Shown: piece by piece, positions 8,819 through 18,309 of the stretch
How the letters are laid out: each line of letters begins with the position of its first letter
Position numbering within the stretch: position 1 is the stretch's first letter
DNA from: Acrasis kona
Taxonomy: Eukaryota > Heterolobosea > Eutetramitea > Acrasida > Acrasidae
Direction: 5' to 3'
DNA: 37,926 nt
NCBI GenBank assembly: GCA_026419775.2
Contig: JAOPGA020001491.1
Coordinates: 1-37,926 of the forward strand
Translations under genes and position numbers: made by a program
Notes under the pieces: generated by a model
The model's input: the letters and a program-made list of their open reading frames with translations, nothing else
The model's database searches: none
What the model was told of the DNA's origin: nothing

Positions 8819-9973
8819 ATGGGTTATCTCGAATATTCATTTTTAAGACATTGTTTTCATTTTTCAGATATCCGCGGCTTTCTAACGCTGTTTATTAATT
8901 ACAACTCACCACGTGAAGACTGTATTAGGTTCATACGCCCACTATACTACAATGATGGTAACCCAATCACATCGTTTACCTTTACAAAAAAAATTAACAA
9001 CAGACTGTCATCAATGAAGAGAAATAAGTACCATAATGTTCGTACAAAGAGATATAAGAGTGAAGAAAAAAGTTTGGTGTTTGACTGTGAAGATGTTCTA
9101 TTTCACATCGCGAGTTTTATGTGCACAAGGAGTTGGATTGCATTAAGTAGCACATGCAGCAGCATCAATAAATATAGTAGAAACCAGAGAGCGAATAAGC
9201 AGTACACTGTTCGAAAACATGTCACGAATGCAGACATTACGAAAGAAAATTTTGAAGGAGTATATAACCTTAGTATTATCCATTGCCATCAAATAACTAA
9301 TGCAGCATTTGTTCATCTCAAAGGTATACACACTCTTAACATGAGATTATGTAATCAGATTACTGATGAAGCATTTGTTCATCTTAAAGGAATACATACT
9401 CTTTGCATTGGACGTTGCTATCAAATAACCAATGCAGCATTTGTTCATCTTGAAGGTATACATACTCTTAACATAGAACGTTGCTATCAAATAACTAATG
9501 CAGCATTTGTTCATCTCAAAGGTATACATACTCTTAACATGGAACGTTGCTATCAAATAACTAATGCAGCATTTGTTCATCTCGAAGGTATACATACTCT
9601 TAACATGAAATGTTGCCATCAAATATCTAATGCAGCATTTGTTCATCTCAAAGGTATACACACTCTTCACATGGCATCTTGCTATCAAATAACCAATGCA
9701 GCATTCGTTCATCTCGAAGGTATACATACTCTTGGCATGCAATATTGCTATCAAATAACCAATGAAGCATTTGTTCATCTCAAAGGTATACATACTCTTA
9801 ACATGGAATGTTGCTATCAAATAACTAATGCAGCATTCGTTCATCTCAAAGGTATACATACTCTTTGCATATATAGATGCGACCAAACCACTGATAAATT
9901 TATTGATTATCTAAAAGGAAATTATACTATTAATGCGAACAAAAGCAGAATTAAAATAAAAAAAGACAATTAA
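8819..9973 (+). CDS. F-box / leucine-rich-repeat protein with near-identical 22-aa repeats
   Basis: 384 residues from the first ATG (8819); ATG 9014 is an alternative. A degenerate F-box (CEDVLFHIASFMCTRSWIAL, then LSSTCSSINKYSR) lies about residues 90-125. Nine tandem LRRs of exactly 22 residues follow, consensus ITNAAFVHLKGIHTLNMxxC, then a partial tenth. The F-box family binds Skp1 in SCF ubiquitin ligases and uses the repeats to hold substrates. Cys-containing repeats like these form the curved LRR solenoid. Only the solvent-exposed positions after HTL vary (NMERCYQ, HMASCYQ, GMQYCYQ), as expected for a binding surface. The repeats are so alike in DNA that the array must be recent. An LRR remnant lies 40 bases downstream. 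Confidence 0.85.
   Translation: MGYLEYSFLRHCFHFSDIRGFLTLFINYNSPREDCIRFIRPLYYNDGNPITSFTFTKKINNRLSSMKRNKYHNVRTKRYKSEEKSLVFDCEDVLFHIASFMCTRSWIALSSTCSSINKYSRNQRANKQYTVRKHVTNADITKENFEGVYNLSIIHCHQITNAAFVHLKGIHTLNMRLCNQITDEAFVHLKGIHTLCIGRCYQITNAAFVHLEGIHTLNIERCYQITNAAFVHLKGIHTLNMERCYQITNAAFVHLEGIHTLNMKCCHQISNAAFVHLKGIHTLHMASCYQITNAAFVHLEGIHTLGMQYCYQITNEAFVHLKGIHTLNMECCYQITNAAFVHLKGIHTLCIYRCDQTTDKFIDYLKGNYTINANKSRIKIKKDN
9293..9886 (+). repeat. Nine tandem 66-bp LRR units
   Basis: Exactly 9 x 66 bases, each one LRR. Units differ mainly in the six or seven codons after HTL, while the rest is nearly invariant at the base level. This pattern suggests recent unit duplication or gene conversion. Confidence 0.9.
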
Positions 9974-10013
9974 ACTTGTATTTAAAAGTAAAAGCAGAAG
10001 TGTATGCCTCAAA

Positions 10014-10130
10014 ATGTGCAATTCCTACATCGATTACTTGTTTAATGTAGAGTTAAATACACTTGATGTCAGTGGTTACAAACAGATATCTAATGCAGCA
10101 CTCGTTCAGCTCGAAGGGATACAACGCTAA
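10014..10130 (+). pseudogene. Remnant of an F-box/LRR-type repeat
   Basis: A 38-codon ORF containing LNTLDVSGYKQISNAALVQLEGIQR. It is clearly a single diverged copy of the neighbouring LRR unit (ISNAAFVHLKGIHT). It has no F-box and only one repeat, and it is more diverged than the intact array, so it looks like the tail of an older paralogue. It lies beside the truncated end of the histidine phosphatase gene. Confidence 0.7.
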
Positions 10131-10247
10131 TAAGGATAGAATAAAGCTAATATGTATTATTTCAAGTGACGTAAACGATAAATCTTAATAAATGGGAAAT
10201 CAAAAACCAAACAAATTAATTGAACTACATTATTATAAGTAATCACC

Positions 10248-10969
10248 TTATTTTTTTCTATCTGCAGGATAACCTTCGAATAGATTTAATGTACACACCT
10301 CTGGTTGACACGTCAAATCTTGACTCGCCCAAAGGGGGTCTGGCCCAGAATCGTCCGCCGAACTCGACTTGTTTTGTAAAGTGTGCAAATTCTCTTGGGA
10401 ATAATTTCTCTAATTCATCGAGTGGATAGCCCTCGAACAACCCGAACTGTTGTTCGGATATGAGAACGTGCTCTCTTTGATCTGAGATGTAATCGCCGGC
10501 TTCCTGCATAATAATGTCGCCAGTTTCTTTTGCACGTAGGTAGGGACTTGTCCATAACCTTGCTTTGCATTTTATCTCTCCGTTGTGAAGCGTATCATTT
10601 AAATTTTTATAAAATTGTTTAATGAACTGTCCAGTTTGCTTTGATTGTTCCATGCCGACCTTTGATAAAGGTATGGCGTGGTCAGGCATTTTTGTCAAAA
10701 GTTTCTTGTCAACATTACCCTCACTTGTGGGTGTTACGGTATTTCAAAAGTACTCGGTCTAACCTTTGCGCATGCCGAAGTAGAAGGATTCTGAACTCTT
10801 TTGGTTTGAGATTTTTGTACTCGAAATTATTCAAATCTACGGACGTTGGGGCTGCTATCGAGTTCGATTCGTTTCCTACATGTAGTACGTCTTTAGCGGT
10901 GCTTATGCAGCGTTTGTGAACAACACTCCTGATCATGTCTTTTCCAAAGCATTTTTTTGGCCTCAGCAT
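10248..10969 (-). CDS. Histidine-phosphatase (PGAM-type) protein, C-terminally truncated
   Basis: Exon 10764-10969 joins exon 10299-10723 by a 40-base intron that restores LLLRHAQSEGNVDK, the family RHG(Q/E)SxxN motif. IPDHAIPL-like PDHAIPLSKVG, ARLWTSPYLRAKETG and EQQFGLFEG follow as expected. A second small intron may join a three-codon last exon ending at 10248; unspliced, the frame stops at 10258. Either way the protein ends just after RPPLGESRFDV, about halfway through the usual fold, and lacks the region that carries the second catalytic His. The N-terminus (MLRPKKCFGKDMIRSVVHKR) resembles a mitochondrial presequence. I infer a gene that has lost its 3' half, probably in the rearrangement that left the adjacent LRR remnant. 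Activity is doubtful. Confidence 0.8.
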
Positions 10970-10996
10970 ATCAGAAATTCTAGGTAAGTCAACCTG

Positions 10997-11060
10997 TTGT
11001 ATGCAGTTTATTTTGATGTATTATACTCGGAGAAAAGAATTGTATGCAGTTTATTTTGAT
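10997..11060. repeat. Two 21-bp direct repeats, period 43
   Basis: The same 21 bases (beginning TTGTATGCAG, ending TTTTGAT) occur at 10997-11017 and 11040-11060, in the spacer between the phosphatase gene and the secreted-protein gene. It looks like a small tandem duplication. Confidence 0.7.
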
Positions 11061-11099
11061 ACTTTACATACTATTTTAAAACCCACTATGAAACCTACT

Positions 11100-11669
11100 T
11101 TACTTCGAAAGTATTCCTACGAAGGGTACGGGTGCAATTTGATCGTCCTGTTCTATCTGCCTTATTCCATCAATACCTGCTACTCTTCTGACCTCATCTA
11201 AAGTGAGATCGATTTTAATTCCCTCTCCCATTCTAAAGTTTGTTTCTCTTCCTAACATCTCCTTTATCAAGCCGTTAACTCTCACACTCTCACTATATTT
11301 TCTATCTCTGAAGTTGTCAAACGCCCAAATAGCAACAGGAACAATTACTCCTGGGTGCTCCGATTCAAGTCTTTGTCTAATAATTGGGCCATACACTAAT
11401 TCGTTGTTGTGGAATTTGACGTTCTTGACTAGGGGACTAGATTTTAGGGGCTCAAGGTCATCATTGTTATATTTGCAAAGATATGTTTCGTCCTCTCTTA
11501 TTCTCTCCAAGTACTCTACCCCTAAACTTTTCAACTTAATGAAATCCAGGTGATTAATGTATGAGTTAGCTTGTAGCTGTATCAAGCGATTGGATTTTGC
11601 TTCTATTATCTCTAGCAAAATTATTACCAGAGAGAAGACGATTATGGTGGCTCTGTGTTGAAATCTCAT
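11100..11669 (-). CDS. Small secreted protein, possibly two inhibitor-I9-like domains
   Basis: 189 residues from MRFQHRATIIVF, a clear signal peptide (cleavage likely near EIIEAKS). The mature part has two alpha/beta segments of about 70 residues with a beta-alpha-beta feel: FIKLKSLGVEYLERI, then YLCKYNNDDLEPLKSSPLVK with a short strand, and later VIVPVAIWAF, then IKIDLTLDEVRRVAGIDGIR and QIEQDD. The pattern 'one helix, L-x-x-L-x-x-x-P-x-V' followed by a strand is seen in inhibitor I9 propeptides of subtilisins. No peptidase domain is attached. I infer a secreted protease inhibitor or stray propeptide, with low certainty on family. The upstream in-frame codons lack ATG and are not used. Confidence 0.6.
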   Translation of the reverse strand: MRFQHRATIIVFSLVIILLEIIEAKSNRLIQLQANSYINHLDFIKLKSLGVEYLERIREDETYLCKYNNDDLEPLKSSPLVKNVKFHNNELVYGPIIRQRLESEHPGVIVPVAIWAFDNFRDRKYSESVRVNGLIKEMLGRETNFRMGEGIKIDLTLDEVRRVAGIDGIRQIEQDDQIAPVPFVGILSK

Positions 11670-11779
11670 TTTACTTTTTAGACTTTTATAACAACAAACA
11701 CGTATTTTGACCCGTAATTTAAACAAACACGTAAATTTTGTAACGAGGTGCGAACAACTCAAAATAGACTATTGTAAAA

Positions 11780-11931
11780 TTAGGTCATTTCCGCAGTTAT
11801 TGTCATTAGTTCACTCTGTACTGATTCTCTGCCAATGGCCATTGGTTTGAGGTTTTCGTTCCTGAGCAATTTATTGGCCTCATCATGTTTGTAAGACAAC
11901 GGCAAAAATGGAATTCCTTTAAGACGTTCAC
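11780..11931 (-). CDS. Probable terminal coding exon of an unrecognised small gene
   Basis: On the minus strand, an acceptor (TTTTTATCAG) is followed by an open frame reading GERLKGIPFLPLSYKHDEAN then KLLRNENLKP and ending AEMT-stop. It has a balanced, protein-like composition. No in-frame ATG exists near its start, so it needs an upstream exon, and that would overlap the first exon of the divergent Cys-rich membrane gene. I cannot identify that exon or the family. It could be an old fragment. Confidence 0.35.
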
Positions 11932-11969
11932 CTGATAAAAATAATTATTTGTTCGTTCAATTTTGAAAA

Positions 11970-14900
11970 ATGTCTAGTGTTAACACACATACGCGTCCTA
12001 TCCTAGGTGCAATTTTGTTAGCTCTATGCATCCTTCCTTTCGTGAATTCATACAATAGATGCAGAGCAGGAAGATATTTTGACCGTAAGTATTACACTTT
12101 GGACATGTTAAACTAAACAAATTCAGCAAACTCTGGAAAGGGTATGAGGGACGTTATCAAAATAAATGCGACAAATTTTGAATACTTTTCTGCCGCACAT
12201 CATGCACGCTCTGATTATGTCATATTAGGAGGTACACAGGACGGATATGCACATGCAGAATTATCACCAAAGCCCCCAAAGCAATATATGAGGTGGTATG
12301 TATTTAATGTTTATAATTAATATAACAATATAGGACCGGTATCAAAGGAGGAACTGTCACAGGTGTGGTTACTGCAGGAGATCAAAACGACAACATCTAT
12401 CTCCTTGTGAGTTATAAAGTCGAGCAAATGAGCCGCTTTCAATTAGTTAACATTGTTCTGGACCAAGAAAATGTTAGCATTTATAAAGCTACAGGTGTTC
12501 TCCCCTCGGTTGTCGTCATGGATAGCCAGTCAGGAGATGCCAACGCAACAGTTGCCAGGTTTTGTGGTGAAGCTTTATTCATAACTGGAACATATACTGT
12601 ACCTTTCACTACTCCAGATGGAAGCCTCCCTGAACTCGAAAAGAATGTAACAAAGAATGCCTTCTTATACACAACCAATACGTTATTGTCCGTTCGTAAG
12701 AACAGAACATCAGCTGTAGGCTGGGAGTCAGATTCGCCAAACTTTATGACATGTAACGACCTCTCACAACAGGTCATTTTAATCGGAGAGTCAGATGATA
12801 AGGAGGTTTTCATTGCTACCAGAAACTACATTACTCTACGTGAGAGCTATAATGTAAACTATTATGGTGCCTCCGTTACATCAGTTACCGAAAGTTCGAA
12901 AAACATTTACATGTTCGGAAACTACTACTTCAACATTTGGGGTCTCACCAACAGTTCGAAAACATCAACTTACATGGTGCAATTGAACAGAGACTTGATT
13001 CCTTCCCAAGCGTAAGTTTTTCAAACATCACAAAAATTAATCCATTCTAGTGTACCAGACAATGCCATACAAACACCTTTCCGCATTACGAGCTCAGCAG
13101 TCGACCCATTGGACAATGTAGTAGCATTAGGACTTCCCGTCGACAAGACGCCCATTGTTCTAGTCATTGATCAAGACGAAAAGAAACAAAACTTCATCTC
13201 CAACAAATACGTATTCACAGGATTAGCCGGCGCCGACAATTGTAACAAATTAATTATGGAAGATGGACGTATTTTCGTTGTATGTAACTTTGTGGAACCA
13301 GCTAGAGTCAACATGGTCAAATACAATCCCTGCACACCTTGTGGCCCAGGAACCTATTCAACCGACACCGACGAACAATGCTTGGAATGTCCATCAGGAA
13401 GTTATTCTAGTCAAATGTCACTAAAGAGTCCGCAAGAATGCACGAGTTGTCCGAAAGGAACTTTTAATGAATTACAAGGATCACAAAACATTTCGAGTTG
13501 CATAAAATGTGCGCCGGGAACCTATAGTACTGTTGAACGTGCTTCCGAAAGTAGCGTTTGTACCAACTGTCCTTCAGGAACTGCTTCAAGTCAACCTGGT
13601 GCCGGCGATCCAAAATTGTGTGAAAAATGTTCAATTGGAAGTACAAGTCAACCAGGAAGTGCCACTTGCAAAAATTGTGGACACAGAAGTACATCTTTTG
13701 ATGGGATTAATTGTGTAGCATGTCCATTCGGTTACTTTATGAATAAAAATGATTTACAATGTGTTCCTTGCGAGGCAGGTGCGTATTGTCCTGTCGGCAG
13801 TATTGCTGGAAATTTAACCTTGTCTAAAGACTTTAATTTCACTAGCGTCACTCCCATTCCGAAATATGATGATGTCACGAGAAAAAAAACTGACGTCGGA
13901 AGTCTTAAATTAAGATATGACATTTGGGTCAAGGTCGGCATGGTCGGATTTGGTGTGCTTTTGATTTTGGTCATCCTTGGCGGTTGGTTGTGTATATCGT
14001 GCTTCGGTAATCCTCAATCTAGAGAAAAGTTAACAACGACGGATTTGTTCTTCCCGTTGAGACATAAAGTAAATGATGGAGAAAGTCCTGTTTTCAAAAA
14101 GACTTCTATTGGAGGTCTATTGAGTATTCTTGCTATTATTATCATCTTGATTCTTATAAGTAACATTACTTTTGGTTACATTGACGATAACGTCACTTAC
14201 CAGACACAACTCGAAATGAAACCATGGACTGATGTTTCTGGAGACTATTCCGCTGTTGTAGACTTTTACACTTTTGATCCAAATCCTAATCATTGTAACG
14301 GTTCAGTCAATCCCATTGGTTTCTCTGGCTACATGAACACAAACTTTACTTTAATTGATTCCAAGGTTTGTAGGGTCACCTGGAAGTGTACTGTCAACTG
14401 CACGACTTTCGGTTACCGAAGTTCTCTCGACTTCACCTTGATAGGATCCGGTGCATCGGCTAGTACAATTGACTACAATGTCACGTCGCCCTATCTACAC
14501 GACTCTGAATTTAGTTTAATCAGCGGAAGGATCTTCCCTCCATCCACTGATTTTACTTACAGAGGTGTTGAACCATCCATTGTGATGGTCAGAGGTTTTT
14601 ATACCTTGTACCAGTATTTAACTCCATACTATTGGCTACCCAGTCCTTTCTTGAAGACAAAGTCCACTTCTGGCTTGGCTTTAACTGGTTTGTCCCACAC
14701 CGATGGATCGATGGCCAACTCAGCTCAATACGGATCTAAAGAGGAAATTGTTCGTGTTAATATTGCATTTGAATTTGACGCCTCCATCATCAAAATAGAC
14801 GGTAAACAAAGAGTCGACTTTTTCATCTTCTTGGGTTCAGCAGCTAGTGTGGCAGGTACTATTCTTGCAATCCTTGGAGCCACCTTCCCAATTTGGGTTT

Positions 14901-14995
14901 TGTTTGTAAGAAAAGCAGATGATAAGATCATAGAGAAGAGGAGAAAATTGGAGATGAACGAAACAATGACTGAATCTAATCCATTACTTCAGTAG
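11970..14995 (+). CDS. Cys-rich (TNFR/ephrin-receptor-like) multipass membrane protein
   Basis: Four exons (11970-12084, 12127-12295, 12334-13011, 13051-14995), introns of 42, 38 and 39 bases, 968 residues. A signal peptide is at about 8-28 (LGAILLALCILPFVNS). An ectodomain of about 380 residues without known motifs follows. About 410-570 hold repeats of the form C-x-x-C-P-x-G-T-Y-S (CGPGTYS, CPSGSYSS, CPKGTF, CAPGTYS, CPSGTASS), the ephrin-receptor/TNFR-type Cys modules common in amoebae and ciliates. Three membrane helices follow near 612-640, 676-694 and 909-941, with about 210 residues outside between the last two. The gene is probably a surface receptor-like protein. It starts close to, and divergently from, the small exon at 11780-11931. 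Confidence 0.85.
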
Positions 14996-15096
14996 AGTAA
15001 ATAAATTTTGAATTTTGAATGTTTCCCCTTTGTTAAACATCCCATTTCCTTAATAAATTGCGGCAACAAGGTTGAGCAGCAATAAATCGAGGTGCC

Positions 15097-15816
15097 ATGT
15101 CTTCTGGCGTACCTATGTTAAACCTTGATAAGGTTTCGACCGTTCAAGATGAGAATGCTCCAGTTACAGATATTCAAACACCAAAGAAATCTGAACGGAA
15201 TGAGTCTAAACCACAGTCGCCACAACAAATCTTACTCAAGCACGCTCAGACACCCAACTCTCCTAGATCGAAGCTTTCTAGCTTAGCTTCCCCTAGATCG
15301 ACTGCACCACGTACACCAAGAACCGAGGAGTTTGAGACGACTTCATTAGGATTTGCTTCAAATTCTCCACGTTTTAAACCACTAAGGCAAGATGCACCAC
15401 CACCAGGACAATACAATATAGATACTTCCTCCTTTAAAACCAAAAAAGATGGAAAACCAACATTCGGTTTGGGAGCTAGATTTATACCACAAAAGGGCAG
15501 CGATTCTCAACCAAGCTTACAGTATGACAATTTACAACCAAAAGGAAAAAGAGGTGATCCAGTATCTGCAGCATTTAAATTTAGCTCGCCTAGGTTTCCA
15601 CCTCCCAAACAAGTGGCTCCACCACCGGGTCACTACAGTCCTACAATCCCATTTTCCAAAAAGGAAAATACATTATCACCCTCCTTTAGATCTACCTCTG
15701 AAAGGTTTGTAACAAAGAAGTCGGAAGGACCGACTCCAGCATGCTATACTTTGCCCTCTTCGTTCGCATCACCAAAATCACCATCAGCCTCTTTCGCATC
15801 AAAAACGAAAAAATAA
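15097..15816 (+). CDS. Sperm-tail PG-rich (STPGR/SHIPPO) repeat protein
   Basis: 239 residues without introns. The first 100 residues are Ser/Pro-rich and disordered. Then come PG-rich repeats: APPPGQYNIDTSSFKTKK with FGLGARF, and APPPGHYSPTIPFSKK with PSFRSTSERF, and a degenerate third, PTPACYTLPSSF. Proteins with this PGPxxY repeat are microtubule inner or associated proteins of cilia and flagella. I infer a flagellar axoneme protein. With C2CD3, RAB28 and the EVG1-like gene nearby it suggests that the organism can make a flagellum. Confidence 0.8.
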   Translation: MSSGVPMLNLDKVSTVQDENAPVTDIQTPKKSERNESKPQSPQQILLKHAQTPNSPRSKLSSLASPRSTAPRTPRTEEFETTSLGFASNSPRFKPLRQDAPPPGQYNIDTSSFKTKKDGKPTFGLGARFIPQKGSDSQPSLQYDNLQPKGKRGDPVSAAFKFSSPRFPPPKQVAPPPGHYSPTIPFSKKENTLSPSFRSTSERFVTKKSEGPTPACYTLPSSFASPKSPSASFASKTKK

Positions 15817-15963
15817 ATCAAAAACTTGTCATAATAATGGCTAGGGTGAATAAAAGTATTGTTTATTATTATTTCCATCAATATATTCTCGCAAGTTTAA
15901 TTTACATATTTGGCTGATTCTATTTTGTAACAAGCAACTCAACCACAAACGCACTCTTAATCT

Positions 15964-17347
15964 TCATGACAAGGGACCCTTGCTAAAATCCAACTCATAC
16001 TTTAAATCATGAATACTTAGTGCAGCGTTCTCTTGCTGTCTCAGAAAGTTATTTTTGTTATTTGTCTCCTCCCAGAAACTAATGCATGCTCCTAGTTTGC
16101 TCATGAACTGTGAAAACCAATTATTCACAATCGGATATTTTGCGGACAGCATGGTCAGACCCTTATAGTTTATTTTTAACTTTTCAAGAATGTCTGACAA
16201 GAAGACGTTGGACCTGGACATGTAATCCATCTGGTAGGAAGAAGCCTCTACAAGAGCCACACTAACAATTAAACACACCAAATGAAATTGAGGATCGGAC
16301 ACAAGACTTGTTATAGAATTTGCGACATAAATTAAACTATCATTCAAAATACCGGCTGTCTTGTGATGTTGTAGTTTGCTTCCCTGTGCACATGCCACAA
16401 TGTTTAATCTCAACACTCTTCCATTAATGTTTGCTGATGGGGACCTGTCAATCCTTCCAAACGCCTGTAGAATTAAATCATCCAAAAGTGCGGGGTCAAT
16501 GTATGTGTCCGTATTGTTCTGATTGTGTTGGAAGGGAGGCCTCACGTTAAACAATCCTACATACAACAAAAACCTCTTTAATAGGTTAATGTTGTTCATG
16601 ATCATGTCCTCACAATGTGTCACGAGGAACCTCAAATAATGCTCCCTGGGATGAACTTCTGTTTTGGGTACTTCCAAGTATGATTTTACATTTCTGTGAT
16701 AAAAGGCTGCGTGCAAGGAATTGCCTGTGGTTATCATGTTGTCTGCTAATAGTGCAAATGTGGCGGCAATGTTGTAGTTGTAGTCCACCTCCTCGAAACC
16801 CGTTGATAAACTTTCTCGAGCGTTCGTCAATAAAACGTCAGCTTCTTGATGTTTTCCAAGGCGCTTATAACAGTTTCCTAAAGACAATGTAAGATTAAGG
16901 CGTGGTTTTGTCGTTACCCATAAGTGCATAAGTTACTGCCTGTTCATCTTTTTGGAGAGGAGGCATGTTGAGGTAGGGTTCATTAATTCTTTTAAAGTTA
17001 TAAACAAGCTCCTCATAGGAGAGAATTGGTAGGAAGAATTCAATGTTGACTTGTGCTACATTATTATAAACAGGTAACTCCCTGCTCGGCTCGACGTCGA
17101 GTCTCGGGGGAGTTTCAGGCAAAAGGACATTTACCTCAATGCCTGTACTTTCCTTCTTGCTTTGCTTGGCAACTCTTCGAACAACTTTACGTCTGTTCGC
17201 ATATACACATGTTTTCCCTTTCTTCTCACAATACCCGCACGTAGGGAACTGTCTGTCGCACTTCCTGTGACAGTTCTTACAGTCAAGGCAGGCGATGGGA
17301 AATCTATGGTCTATCAATATATCGCAGTTTTCATGGGGGCCTGACAT
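15964..17347 (-). CDS. Fungal-type Zn2Cys6 transcription factor with TPR-like region
   Basis: Two exons (16918-17347, 15964-16877), a 40-base intron, 447 residues. Residues 20-47 form a complete binuclear zinc cluster, C-x2-C-x6-C-x6-C-x2-C-x6-C (CLDCKNCHRKC, then C37, C40 and C47), followed by a basic linker (RRKVVRRVAKQSKK). After the intron YALMGNCYKRLGKHQEADVL looks like a tetratricopeptide helix pair. The rest is helical, possibly a regulatory domain. The family binds CGG-type DNA as monomer or dimer. Zn2Cys6 proteins are best known from fungi but also occur in amoebae. ATG 17347 is the first Met; earlier codons lack one. Target genes are unknown. Confidence 0.85.
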
Positions 17348-17932
17348 GGTGTGATTCAATATCCTTCTGTTCTTCTATGCTGCTATTTTCATTCAGTCCG
17401 ATTTTGTCGAACAATGACCGAAAATAGCTAAAGGAGTACAATTAAGATTCTTTTTGAGCCTTTGGTTTAAAATTAACCTTTTATGCACCAATAAATCAAT
17501 TTTTTTAACACCCGCAATTCCATACTCTTGAAACCCGCGGCGAGAATGATTCATTTTACTTACGGTAGGACTTGTCATCTCATCCTATGTATGGTTTGAA
17601 ACACAAATCTCTGGGGTGAGATCATTTTTTATCAAAACTCATCAATATTAAGTATAAAAACAGTTGCATTGCGTCTTTATGTTCATCACCACACACATAA
17701 ATTTAGTATGTCGGCCCATAAGTTGCGGATTAATATTTTTGGTTTAACATCAAAATTGAAAAGATTCTCAAGCTTTAATTTGATGTGGTCGTCAAGAATG
17801 TTATTAATTATTGTACATTTGGTGTTGTTCTGACTCAGTGTGGTGCATGTCACAGGAGCAAACAGTCTACAAGTATTAAGGAACATGTGGGATGTCATTT
17901 TTCATCATTTTGTATTGTTTGCAAATAAAAAA
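17348..17932. other. Spacer between Zn2Cys6 gene and tRNA-His
   Basis: About 585 bases. On the minus strand, a 70-codon ORF (17686-17898, MTSHMFLNTCRLFAP at its start) and a short ATG-plus-donor unit near 17560-17575 (MTSPT then GTAAGT) are visible. Neither matches anything I know, and I do not call them genes. No RNA gene other than the flanking tRNA is seen. Confidence 0.4.
17927..17932 (-). terminator. RNA polymerase III terminator of tRNA-His
   Basis: On the minus strand, six T residues follow directly after the discriminator base of the tRNA gene, as expected for Pol III termination. Confidence 0.8.
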
Positions 17933-18015
17933 TGTCGTTCACGAGAATCGAACTCGTGTCTCAGGTGCCACAAACCTATATTCTACCAATGTTCAAATTA
18001 TTAAACTAGAACGAC
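17933..18015 (-). tRNA. tRNA-His (GTG) with a 12-base enlarged D-loop
   Basis: All arms can be paired. The acceptor GTCGTTC pairs with GAACGAC, followed by discriminator A. The anticodon stem TAGGT/ACCTG holds loop TTGTGGC with anticodon GTG. The T-arm is ACGAG TTCGATT CTCGT with a four-base variable loop. The D-stem GTTT/GAAT is standard, but between AAT and GGTA of the D-loop are 12 extra bases (AATTTGAACATT, plus-strand 17988-17999 reversed). Without them the gene has 71 bases including the discriminator and a normal D-loop. The extra bases may be an ectopic intron or an inserted tag that makes a pseudogene. Anticodon and terminator are intact. Confidence 0.88.
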
Positions 18016-18111
18016 TTAATAATTTAGTTGTCTCAATGAGATACACAACTGATCTAAAATCAAAACAAGCATCATACAATATTTACCTTTCGTCATGAAA
18101 ACAGTAATAAT

Positions 18112-18306
18112 TTAATTGCCTTCCATTTTTATTATTATATACCATGTCCCTAGAACGAAAATATAGTCTGAAGCATCAAGTTGAAACGTGAACACTTCTA
18201 CTTGTTCCGTTATAAAAATGTGCGCTCTTTTCTCATCTATTTCGGATTTGAGATCTTCAGATGAATCCAATTTTAGACTTTCTATTTGATCGACGAACCG
18301 GAACAT
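18112..18306 (-). CDS. Small acidic/helical ORF, 64 aa, unrecognised
   Basis: An ATG ORF starting MFRFVDQIESLKLDSSEDLK, rich in charged residues, ending in a short hydrophobic stretch (YIFVLGTWYIIIK). It sits head-to-head with the next gene, three bases apart between start codons, so one of the two starts may be wrong. Composition looks coding, but no family is visible. Confidence 0.35.
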   Translation of the reverse strand: MFRFVDQIESLKLDSSEDLKSEIDEKRAHIFITEQVEVFTFQLDASDYIFVLGTWYIIIKMEGN

Positions 18307-18309
18307 AAC

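Noticed and set aside
9347-9886. 179-codon minus-strand ORF with repeats
   Set aside because: It is the antisense of the 66-base LRR units; repeat structure keeps both strands open.
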